From Methanocrinis alkalitolerans (GTDB lineage: Archaea > Halobacteriota > Methanosarcinia > Methanotrichales > Methanotrichaceae), in assembly GCF_029167205.1 (NCBI RefSeq), contig NZ_JARFPL010000022.1:1-41614 (forward strand): a stretch of 41,614 nucleotides of DNA, given 5' to 3'. Both the position numbers and the translations under genes were made by a program. The notes under the pieces were generated by a model that saw only the letters and a list, made by a program, of their open reading frames with translations, did not search any database and was not told the DNA's origin. This document shows, in pieces, positions 15,629 through 22,501 of this stretch; the stretch's first letter is position 1, and the number at the start of each line of letters is the position of its first letter.

Positions 15629-17059
15629 TCAACCTTGAAACTGCTGGCCTACCAGGGCGTCCATCAGCTCTAAAAACTCCTCTTTCGCCTCCGGGGGTAT
15701 CGTCGCCCCCGCGGCCACGTTGTGCCCTCCGCCGACGCCTCCCACCTTCTCTGCGGCCTTTGATATCGCATCTGCCAGGTTCAACCCCGACCTCACCAGA
15801 TCTTGGGTCCCCCTCGCCGAGACCTTCAGTCTTCCGTCATCAGACCTGGCGAAGGCCAGGATCGGCTTTCTCCTGTCGGCGGTCTGAAAGCTCATCCCCG
15901 CCACTATCCCTACAATCGTCTCCAGGATCCGGTCACCGGCGTCGAAGTACTGAAGGTGGGCGAGGGGGACGATCCCCTCCTCTTTTACCAGCTTCAGGCC
16001 GGATACCAGGTTCTGACGGTGGCTGTTGAGAAGGAGCCTCGCCTCCTCCAGGGCGGCTCCCCGGTCCCCCAGGCAGACGGCGAGGCCTACGTCGGAGTGG
16101 CCGTATCTCGCGGTGGCGTTGAGGAGTGTCGAGTACTCGCTGGCGTCCCGGAGCTCCGTACCCTCCCGCTCCAAAAGGAGGGTGTAGACCTCCCCGACTA
16201 GCCGTTCGAGCTGGGGGTTGGAGAGGCCGGCCCGAAGCCCCCTCCTCACCAGGGCGGAGGCGATCTTCCCCTTCTCCCCGGAGTTCATGTCTATCCACCG
16301 CCGCCACCTCTCCCCCTTGAGCCTTATCCCCTGCTCTTTGAGAAAGAATATGCAGGCGTCCTCGTCCCCAGAGAGCCCTGGTATGTATGGGTCAGAGGAG
16401 AACTCCAGCATCTTGAATACAGGCCGTGTCTGCTTTCCGAAGAGCTTCAGGTCGCGCCCGAAGGATAGGACCTTTGCCCCGACCCCCACCTCCAGGATCC
16501 ACCGGTTGAGGCCGATGAGCCTGCCTAGGGCCATATCCTGGAGGTCGCCTACGGCGCCGACGATGGCAAGCCCCGCCAGGTCGTCGTCTTCGCCTGGTCT
16601 GCCCTCCGCCTTCGCGAGGGCTCTTGCCAGGAGGAAGGTGGAGCCGCTCCCGGAGAGGTGGATGGCTCCGTCGAGCCCCACCAGGTGGGGGTTTATGTGA
16701 AGCTCTACCCCCGAGCCCTGGGGGCGGTGGTGGTCGGCGACCACCGCCGATAGCCCCATCTCCAGGATCTCAGACTGCATCCCGGAGCCAAGGTCGGTGA
16801 ATATGACGAGGTCGGGGCCCAGGTCGGCGATCGTCTCCAGGGCGGGAAGGTCCAGCTGCCGGAAGAAGAGGGTCCTGCGATCGACGTCTGCCCGGTCCAG
16901 GGCCGCCGAAATTATCCCGGCGGAGGTGAGGCCGTCGGCGTCGACGTGAGACGCCACCACCACCTCTTTCTTACAGCATATCGCCTCTGCGGCCCTATCG
17001 GAGATCCTGGCGAGGGTCGCGAGCTCCTCCTCAAATAAAGGGCCATCAGCGTCGTTCAT
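15629..17059 (-). CDS. RecJ-like DHH-family nuclease (GAN-type)
   Basis: A manganese-dependent DHH phosphoesterase of 476 aa. In archaea this group includes GAN, a 5'-3' single-strand exonuclease that binds GINS of the replication helicase. Motifs are complete: SHVDADG (D40, D42), VIFTDLGSG (D89), VVADHHRPQG (D109-H110-H111) and a later HINPHLVGLDG. The DHHA1 domain ends in GGVGGGHNVAAGATIP near residue 450. The length matches the archaeal RecJ-like group, which lacks the extra bacterial RecJ domains. It is a single gene with its own upstream gap. Assignment to GAN rather than another archaeal RecJ homologue (HAN) is inference. Confidence 0.9.
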   Translation of the reverse strand: MNDADGPLFEEELATLARISDRAAEAICCKKEVVVASHVDADGLTSAGIISAALDRADVDRRTLFFRQLDLPALETIADLGPDLVIFTDLGSGMQSEILEMGLSAVVADHHRPQGSGVELHINPHLVGLDGAIHLSGSGSTFLLARALAKAEGRPGEDDDLAGLAIVGAVGDLQDMALGRLIGLNRWILEVGVGAKVLSFGRDLKLFGKQTRPVFKMLEFSSDPYIPGLSGDEDACIFFLKEQGIRLKGERWRRWIDMNSGEKGKIASALVRRGLRAGLSNPQLERLVGEVYTLLLEREGTELRDASEYSTLLNATARYGHSDVGLAVCLGDRGAALEEARLLLNSHRQNLVSGLKLVKEEGIVPLAHLQYFDAGDRILETIVGIVAGMSFQTADRRKPILAFARSDDGRLKVSARGTQDLVRSGLNLADAISKAAEKVGGVGGGHNVAAGATIPPEAKEEFLELMDALVGQQFQG

Positions 17060-17241
17060 CCCTTCATCATCGGCTCTGATCTCTTAAACCTATTCCCGCT
17101 ATTCTTCTCCAGGAATCTCAGGACGCTCCCCATGAACTCCTTCTCGCGGACGGTCTCGCATCCGTATCTTCGATTTTTGAGCTTTCAGGAGGCCCAAAAC
17201 CGTATCTATCTCGATTGTTGAGGCGGCAGGACGTCAATAAA

Positions 17242-17250
17242 TTATATAAA
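17242..17250 (+). promoter_or_regulatory. TATA box for the dodecin gene
   Basis: TTATATAAA lies about 50 bp before ATG 17298, with an expected start site near 17273 and a consensus GGAGGT ribosome site at 17285-17290. This is one of the clearest promoters in the window. Confidence 0.7.
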
Positions 17251-17297
17251 CTTTGACTTCAATAATAAGAGATCACATTTCTGTGGAGGTATAACCT

Positions 17298-17516
17298 ATG
17301 CCTGAGAGCGTCTATAAAGTTGTGGAGCTGGTGGGGTCTTCTCCCACCAGCTGGGAAGATGCGGCTAAGGCCGCCATCGAGAAGGCGGCCAAGAGCCTGA
17401 GAGATCTGAGGGTCGCCGAGGTTAGAGAGCTGGACGTGAAGCTCGAAGGTGGAAAGATCGTCGCCTACAGGGCGAAGGTGAGGGTATCCTTCAAGATCGA
17501 GGGGGAGGTTGACTAA
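17298..17516 (+). CDS. Dodecin-like small flavin-storage protein, lacking the usual Trp
   Basis: At 72 aa this fits dodecin, a twelve-subunit shell that stores riboflavin or FMN. VYKVVELVGSSPTSWEDAA, a helix with KSLRDL, and the strands EVRELDVKLEGGKIVAYRAK and VRVSFKIEG match the family's helix between strands. Dodecins I can recall (halobacterial W-A-E-V, bacterial D-W-F-E-V) stack flavin on a Trp; here the equivalent position is V39 in RVAEV. This protein may therefore hold a different ligand or none. Strong TATA and ribosome sites suggest good expression. Its last four bases overlap the end of the convergent hydrolase gene. Confidence 0.88.
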   Translation: MPESVYKVVELVGSSPTSWEDAAKAAIEKAAKSLRDLRVAEVRELDVKLEGGKIVAYRAKVRVSFKIEGEVD

Positions 17517-18355
17517 AGCCTCCTCACCCTTCCGACGAAACGAGCTATGGCGTTGAAGTATTCATCAATTCCCAAGATCAATAGGTCGTTATGGCCTGCC
17601 CGGCGGATGATGAGGATCTCCTTCTCCCGGCAGCTTTGATCCTCAAAGAGGATCACGCCTTCGGAGAGGGGGATTATCTCGTCACCCTCCCCGTGGATTA
17701 TGAGGACTGGAAGCATCACCTTTTTCATCTTTTCATGGTTTGAGGCGGCCCTCTCCCCCAACGCATCCAGATTTTGGGGGTCGACCCCCAGCCTCTCCAG
17801 GAGCCGATATGTATCGGCAAAGCCGCTCTCCAGGATCAGCCCTGATATCCTCTTCTGGAAGCCGACCGCAACCTCCAGGGCCGGGGACGATCCCAGGGAC
17901 CTGCCCATGACGAAGATCGGCCCCGATAGGCCCCAATATGCGAGAAGGTCGGCATACTGGGGGAAGATGCTGACGGCATCCCTCATCATGGCGGAGTAAG
18001 AGGGGTCTCCTCCGCTGGTGCCGTAACCCCGGTAATCGATGACTGCAAAGTTGATCCCTATCCTGCCGTAAAGGGAGCCCATCTCGCGGTAGTCGGCGAC
18101 CGTCTCGCCGTTGCCGTGGAAGAATAGGATGTTAGGCGCGTCTTCGACGGACCTTTCCGCGAAGTGAACGGCGCCGTCGACGTTGACCATATCATCCACA
18201 ATGAAGGTGATGGGATGGAGCCTGCCTGGGACCTTCGGGGTCGGTCCGGTCCTCCTGGGATGGAATACCCATCTCGTCACCTCGGGGCTGTCAAGGAAGG
18301 ATAGGTCGCAGCTTTCCGCCCCGCCGTCACCGCTGGGATCTTCCGGTTTTCTCAA
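17513..18355 (-). CDS. Alpha/beta hydrolase
   Basis: A serine hydrolase of 280 aa without signal peptide. The catalytic triad is readable: S153 in VMGRSLGSSPA, D225 in IHGEGDEIIP and H255 in RRAGHNDLL. The oxyanion-hole stretch is FFHGNGET (about 78-85) and the DYRGYGTSGG loop follows. It resembles the BEM46/YqkD-type hydrolases, whose substrates are mostly unknown. The start is a TTG at 18355 supported by GGGGAG upstream; the first 35 residues precede the conserved fold. Its end overlaps the dodecin end by four bases on the opposite strand. Confidence 0.9.
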   Translation of the reverse strand: MRKPEDPSGDGGAESCDLSFLDSPEVTRWVFHPRRTGPTPKVPGRLHPITFIVDDMVNVDGAVHFAERSVEDAPNILFFHGNGETVADYREMGSLYGRIGINFAVIDYRGYGTSGGDPSYSAMMRDAVSIFPQYADLLAYWGLSGPIFVMGRSLGSSPALEVAVGFQKRISGLILESGFADTYRLLERLGVDPQNLDALGERAASNHEKMKKVMLPVLIIHGEGDEIIPLSEGVILFEDQSCREKEILIIRRAGHNDLLILGIDEYFNAIARFVGRVRRL

Positions 18356-18425
18356 GCCGTCTCCCCTCTTCCCAATCTTGCCGGAGGTTACTTCTCAACT
18401 CCCCTTGGGGTATTGCCATCTCTCT

Positions 18426-18466
18426 CGACCGCATTTTGAGAAGTCTCTCCCGACCGCATTTTGAGA
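18426..18466. repeat. Two copies of a 16-bp word in the hydrolase/thioredoxin divergent region
   Basis: CGACCGCATTTTGAGA occurs at 18426-18441 and again at 18451-18466, 25 bp apart, each preceded by a TCTCT tract. The spacing of about 2.4 helical turns and the position between divergent genes suggest a paired protein-binding site, though no regulator is known. Confidence 0.75.
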
Positions 18467-18527
18467 TTCTCGTATAGAGCAAAGGATAAATCACAGAAAC
18501 CCATCATACCATATTAATGGTGATGAT

Positions 18528-18911
18528 ATGACTGATGTAATCGACGCCACGGATCGGAGCTGGGAGGAGGTCGTCGAGAGATCTCTTACCCCTGTCCTCG
18601 CCATGTTCTACTCCCCAACATGCCCCCACTGCCAGACGATGATGCCCTACTTCGAGGAGTATGCCGCCGATTTTGCGGGGAAGGTTAAGTTCGTGAGGAT
18701 CGACGTCATGGTGAACTCCTTCGTCCCCGAGAGGTACGGGGTGATGGCCACCCCGACCTTCAAGCTCTTCTGCGGCGGAAGGCCGGTCCAGGATCTGGTG
18801 GGCGCCGCCTACCCCGCCCTCCTCAAGAGGCTGGTGGAGGAAGGGGTCTCCACCGGGGCGGAATGTGGAAGAAAATCGACGCCCATCGATTACAACGTCG
18901 GTTACGTCTGA
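18528..18911 (+). CDS. Thioredoxin-family protein, CPHC active site
   Basis: A cytoplasmic dithiol/disulfide protein of 127 aa. The redox motif is C32-P-H-C35 within YSPTCPHCQTM; CPHC rather than CGPC is typical of DsbA-like and some archaeal thioredoxin-like proteins and usually gives a more oxidising potential. The cis-proline is P76 in GVMATPTFKLF. The fold is otherwise short and canonical. A third Cys lies in FCGG and a fourth near the C-terminus (AECGR), outside the active site. The GGTGAT ribosome site precedes ATG 18528. The gene stands alone and is followed by a pyrimidine tract with T-runs. Confidence 0.92.
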   Translation: MTDVIDATDRSWEEVVERSLTPVLAMFYSPTCPHCQTMMPYFEEYAADFAGKVKFVRIDVMVNSFVPERYGVMATPTFKLFCGGRPVQDLVGAAYPALLKRLVEEGVSTGAECGRKSTPIDYNVGYV

Positions 18912-18965
18912 GGCGCCCCTCCTCCACCTCCTCATCCTCCATCCCTCACCGCCCACTCCCTTCCC

Positions 18966-18983
18966 CCCTTTTTTTGCGTTTTT
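18966..18983 (+). terminator. Poly-T terminator after the thioredoxin gene
   Basis: A long pyrimidine stretch ends with T7 (18969-18975), GCG and T5 (18979-18983), about 55 bp after the stop. Archaeal RNA polymerase stops at such T-rich tracts without needing a hairpin. Confidence 0.55.
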
Positions 18984-19040
18984 ATAATTTCAATTCATGA
19001 ACGACGCAGCAATTTAACATAATTAATCATTGGGGATAAT

Positions 19041-19056
19041 ATAAGATATGTCTTAT
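19041..19056 (+). promoter_or_regulatory. Palindrome in an AT-rich promoter region
   Basis: ATAAGA, TATG, TCTTAT form a perfect 6-bp inverted repeat with a 4-bp centre, inside an AT-rich stretch holding several TATA-like words (TTATTTATATT, TTATAAATAAG). It lies upstream of the 134-aa gene and could be an operator overlapping its promoter. Confidence 0.4.
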
Positions 19057-19100
19057 TTATATTAGAAAGTTATAAATAAGATCGAGTTTTAGTTGATGGC

Positions 19101-19505
19101 TTGTGCGGTTCCATAAGAGATCTGGAAGCGGAGCATACGGCCCGAAATGGCGGATTTCGGGGGTGCGTGAAGGTGTTACATCCCGTTTTCGACGTTAAAG
19201 AATTGAGAATCCTGGAGAATCTAGTGAGCAAAAGGATCGGGATGAGGATCGACTCCGATTCTTTGAGCCCTGCCGTCCTCTCCCTCCTCGTCCGGGCTTT
19301 TGAGGATGGGAGGGAGCTGTCCTATAGAGAGATGATGCAGATCGTGGCAGAGTTATTATGCAGCAGCGGCTACTCCCGCCGGGATCTCCTGACCCTGATG
19401 AAGAGGCTCGGGGTCGACGACTCCGAGATGCAGGCCGACCTGATCTACATGGCCCGATCCTGGCGGAGCCGCGATCCCTTCACATACAACGCGGCCTACA
19501 GATGA
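19101..19505 (+). CDS. Hypothetical helical protein, up to 134 aa
   Basis: No family recognised. The protein is helical and charged (ELRILENLVSKRIGMRID, LSYREMMQIVAELLCSSGYSRRDLLTLMKRLG), without membrane segments. Helices spaced like this could form a small all-alpha domain or a DNA- or protein-binding bundle. TTG 19101 gives the full frame; GTG 19167, which follows GGGGGTG and begins VKVLHPVFDVKEL, is an alternative that drops a less protein-like N-terminus. It lies between a terminator and a long AT-rich gap, so it is probably a single-gene unit. Confidence 0.65.
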   Translation: MCGSIRDLEAEHTARNGGFRGCVKVLHPVFDVKELRILENLVSKRIGMRIDSDSLSPAVLSLLVRAFEDGRELSYREMMQIVAELLCSSGYSRRDLLTLMKRLGVDDSEMQADLIYMARSWRSRDPFTYNAAYR

Positions 19506-19826
19506 GAGCGATCCATAACGGCTCTTCTGAGCGACTTAGAACCGTCGACGCCAATTTCAGCATTTGGCCCGCTATTGTTGAAGGGTAAACCTTTTTTTGC
19601 ATCGATCTCATAGGAAAATTGATGCTATAATATATATTTGTTTATATTAATATTGCCTTCTGTTGATATAACTGTCAAACTGGCGGCAACGGATCCTGCA
19701 GCAACCTGAGATATATTCAGATAAACGATGGTTTTGAGTTTTAATACCACAAATTATTATATTAATATTTTAAAAATTGCCTGATTTCATAATTTCTATA
19801 GTATAATTTAACCAACACATTTAATT
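19506..19826. other. AT-rich intergenic region before the exported gene cluster
   Basis: About 320 bp with no gene. It contains many TATA-like words; the most relevant is TATAGTATAATTTA at 19797-19810, just before the DUF6345-like gene. The composition is much more AT-rich than the coding DNA around it. Confidence 0.55.
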
Positions 19827-20573
19827 ATGATCAATTATAAGAAGCGATGTGGGATTTGCATGATAGGTTTGAAGCCTTACATGATCGGCTGTACCCTTAT
19901 CCTTTGCCTGATGTGGACAGGGGAAGCGGCTGAGTATGGCGTCTCTTACGACTCGACAGGAGGTCTCGGCGTCAATTATGACTCCGCCACCAACTTCGCC
20001 TCCAGGATGGACGCCGCCGGATGGCACAGACAGTTTCTCTGGGGAAACAACGCTGCCTTTGAGAAGGACTGGAAAGACGTTACGAAAGGTGGATGGGATG
20101 ATAGATATGCCGATGCGGCCGATCTCGCCTTCTTTGAAGGTCATGGATCTCCAAGCGGCATCTACTTCCCCAACGACTGCTGCGACGACAACAAGTGTTC
20201 AATAGATGACGCCCGATGGGGAGACCTGGACCTGGAATGGATAGGGGCCCACTCCTGCTCAGTTCTTGCGGACTCAAACCTCGCGACCTGGGCCTACACG
20301 GTTTTAGGGGCCAATGGCGCTCATATGATGTGCAGCCACAAGAACACCGTCTATGCCAGAAACGCAGGTGACCGCTGGGCTCAGCTGATGTTAAGCGGAT
20401 GGACCGTCAAAGGTGCCTGGTTCCAACAGCACATCGAAAAACAGCCCAGCGGCGTAACAGCAAGGGTTATCGCAACCCAGGCGACCGCCAACGACCACAT
20501 ATGGGGCAAAGGTTCTGTTGCTTCAGATCCCAGCCCGGGACAGACATGGTGGGTGTGGACGCTAACGAAATAG
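19827..20573 (+). CDS. Exported DUF6345-like protein with caspase/gingipain-like His/Cys pair
   Basis: The protein (248 aa) has a signal-like hydrophobic segment (MIGCTLILCLMWTGEAAE, about 19-36). The mature part carries DLAFFEGHGSPSGIYF with H106 and DLEWIGAHSCSVLAD with C144. A GHG histidine followed about 40 residues later by a small-residue/SC motif is the clan CD (caspase, gingipain, clostripain) catalytic pattern, so a cysteine peptidase is a reasonable inference. Overall it matches what I know of DUF6345. Trp is unusually frequent. ATG 19827 could be leaderless with the TATA at 19797-19810; ATG 19860 (MIGLKPYM) gives a more normal signal peptide. The next gene follows after 11 bp. Confidence 0.82.
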   Translation: MINYKKRCGICMIGLKPYMIGCTLILCLMWTGEAAEYGVSYDSTGGLGVNYDSATNFASRMDAAGWHRQFLWGNNAAFEKDWKDVTKGGWDDRYADAADLAFFEGHGSPSGIYFPNDCCDDNKCSIDDARWGDLDLEWIGAHSCSVLADSNLATWAYTVLGANGAHMMCSHKNTVYARNAGDRWAQLMLSGWTVKGAWFQQHIEKQPSGVTARVIATQATANDHIWGKGSVASDPSPGQTWWVWTLTK

Positions 20574-20584
20574 AGGTGATGTAG

Positions 20585-21730
20585 ATGAAGATGAGCAAAT
20601 ACACTTACCTTATGATCGGCCTCTCTCTGGTGATAGGTGCCTACGCCCTGATCCCGAATCATGAACCAGGATTCTGCACGGATAGCTCTATTCTGACGAT
20701 GACGCTGCCCGAAAAAGAAGGATTCGATACCACGCCGGAATTCGTCCTTGAGGCGAAGCTTCCCGACGTTCCCGACACCCTCGGAATTTACGCCCTGAAA
20801 AGCCCCGACGTGACGAGGGCTTACGCCTCGGAGGTCGCTGGCAGCAGGGGAGCTAAAGGAGAGGTCCTGGATGAGGAGTCCAACTTCGTCATCTTGAATG
20901 AGAGGCAATACGTATCCGTCGAGAAGGCCTCCGGCGCGGAGACTCTATTCCTCGACTACAAGAACGCATTTGCCGATCCGGAGAAGGGACTTCCTGACGC
21001 AAACGTCCTGAAACGGACCGCCGACGCCTACGCCAGTCAAAACAGGCTTCTGCCTGACGGCTATCTGTATTCGGGAATGTCCTTTTTGACCCGGCAGCAG
21101 CTGAGCGAGAGAGGGCCGACGGGCCGGGCTGAAAACATGATGGGGATTGCAAAGTACTCCCGAACCCTAGAGGGCCTCCCGGTGGAAGGTGCTGGCTCGA
21201 CGATCACAGTACTCCTGGGCGATGGCGGCCAGGTCCAGGGCTATACCAAAGTATCTAGGGTTATCGGCGATAGAATGGCCGTAGCCTCCGCCACCCCCAG
21301 AAGAGCTGACAGAACCTACGAGCTTCTCGTCCCCGAAGAGGCCTTCAGACTTCTCCAGGAGAAGGGGCTGACCACCGAGATTGCCGACGTTGATAAAGCC
21401 GTGGTCACTGACGTCCATCTCGCTTACTACGAGACCTCAGGAGATGAGAGGCAGGACGTGACCGAGCCGATCTACGTCTTTTCTGGATTAGCCACTGGAC
21501 CTGACGGCGAGTTCGAGTTCCAGGAGTTCATGTACGCACTGAAGACGAAGGCCGGAACGACGCCGTTGCAGCAGCCCGACAGGAGCAGAGCCGTCGACAG
21601 GAGCACCATCCAGGAGCCGGGTAAGGGTACTAAGGACGCTGAGTCGAGGACAATTTCTACGATAGCACCCATCAGAGAAGTGTCGTTGACGCCTCGCCTG
21701 AGCACGACGCCCCTCTCACAGGTGACCTAG
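20585..21730 (+). CDS. Exported protein, likely partner or propeptide-like half of the DUF6345 protein
   Basis: A 381-aa protein with an N-terminal hydrophobic segment (YLMIGLSLVIGAYALIP). The middle contains YSRTLEGLPVEGAGSTITV and LLGDGGQVQGYTKVSRVI, the pattern of PepSY/FTP-like propeptide domains (R-x-L-x-G-x-PV, then a strand and G-x-V). Larger DUF6345 proteins that I recall carry such a region N-terminal to the catalytic-looking part, so here the two halves seem to be split into adjacent genes. The C-terminal 60 residues are Thr/Ser/Pro-rich and probably disordered. GAGGTGAT precedes ATG 20585. Probable role: chaperoning or inhibiting the 19827 product; not proven. Confidence 0.78.
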   Translation: MKMSKYTYLMIGLSLVIGAYALIPNHEPGFCTDSSILTMTLPEKEGFDTTPEFVLEAKLPDVPDTLGIYALKSPDVTRAYASEVAGSRGAKGEVLDEESNFVILNERQYVSVEKASGAETLFLDYKNAFADPEKGLPDANVLKRTADAYASQNRLLPDGYLYSGMSFLTRQQLSERGPTGRAENMMGIAKYSRTLEGLPVEGAGSTITVLLGDGGQVQGYTKVSRVIGDRMAVASATPRRADRTYELLVPEEAFRLLQEKGLTTEIADVDKAVVTDVHLAYYETSGDERQDVTEPIYVFSGLATGPDGEFEFQEFMYALKTKAGTTPLQQPDRSRAVDRSTIQEPGKGTKDAESRTISTIAPIREVSLTPRLSTTPLSQVT

Positions 21731-21869
21731 AAACTACAAACAGAAGAAACTGAGCCAAGTCGATATTCTCGGGTCAAAGGATCCTGGATAAAAGTGTAGA
21801 GGTCGACGAGGGACTCGCTCTTCCGGGTCCCCAACCCTTTTTGGATGATAAAGGAATCTCGAAACGGAG

Positions 21870-22412
21870 ATGAAAGCGAAGATGAAAGCGAAGGGGATAC
21901 TTTCAAGGATCGCCATTCTTGCGACGGTTCTGGTACTCGTCTCGACGGCGATCTGCAGTGGGACCCAAGAGGACTTCTGCGATGACGGCTACGCCGAACT
22001 CAACGAGACCTCAATGACCGCGGCCATATCGTACACGATACACCGCGCGAACGGGACGTCTGCGGCGGTTCCGCCTGGATCTGGCCGGTACGAGGCCCTC
22101 AACAGAAGCACCATGACCTTTTTGCGACAGATCGCCTACGCTTCCGAGAGGATTGTGGAGATCGAGGATCTGGAGGCAGAGCTTGAAGGAGAGAATTATC
22201 TTGAACTTGCCTCCGACCAGCCGATGGTCATCGAGACGGAGGAGGAGCTGAACCCCGACTGGCCCCAGGGCTACACCATCGAGACGAATCGGATCATAAT
22301 CAAGTTGGGCGAGGCTGACGCCGAGGAGAGGATCTTCACCTTCCACGAGGACGAGTGGCCGCCCATAAGGGGATGGAGGTCTCTTTTAAGCGTCGAGGCG
22401 ATCGATCTTTAA
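21870..22412 (+). CDS. Exported hypothetical protein, 180 aa
   Basis: A signal peptide (ILSRIAILATVLVLVSTAICS) is followed by an acidic, beta-rich domain; two Cys remain near the start of the mature chain or signal end (AICSG, EDFCDD). No known family. The start is a duplicated ATGAAAGCGAAG (21870 and 21882), so the first Met is ambiguous. It is the third exported protein on this strand after the DUF6345 pair, 139 bp downstream; whether it belongs to the same unit is not clear. Confidence 0.72.
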   Translation: MKAKMKAKGILSRIAILATVLVLVSTAICSGTQEDFCDDGYAELNETSMTAAISYTIHRANGTSAAVPPGSGRYEALNRSTMTFLRQIAYASERIVEIEDLEAELEGENYLELASDQPMVIETEEELNPDWPQGYTIETNRIIIKLGEADAEERIFTFHEDEWPPIRGWRSLLSVEAIDL

Positions 22413-22501
22413 AGGATCGCGAATCCTGCCGCTGTTCGCGGACACGGTGGGGGAGGGGGCCGATTTTTTTGGGTGAAGGTCGAGAGAACGAAAAATAGAT
22501 T

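Noticed and set aside
17071..17200. Short minus-strand peptide-like stretch (about 42 codons, GCETVREKEFMGSVLRFLEK) before the DHH nuclease gene
   Set aside because: It looks protein-like but has no start codon after the preceding in-frame stop except an internal Met; perhaps a gene remnant, not supportable as a gene.
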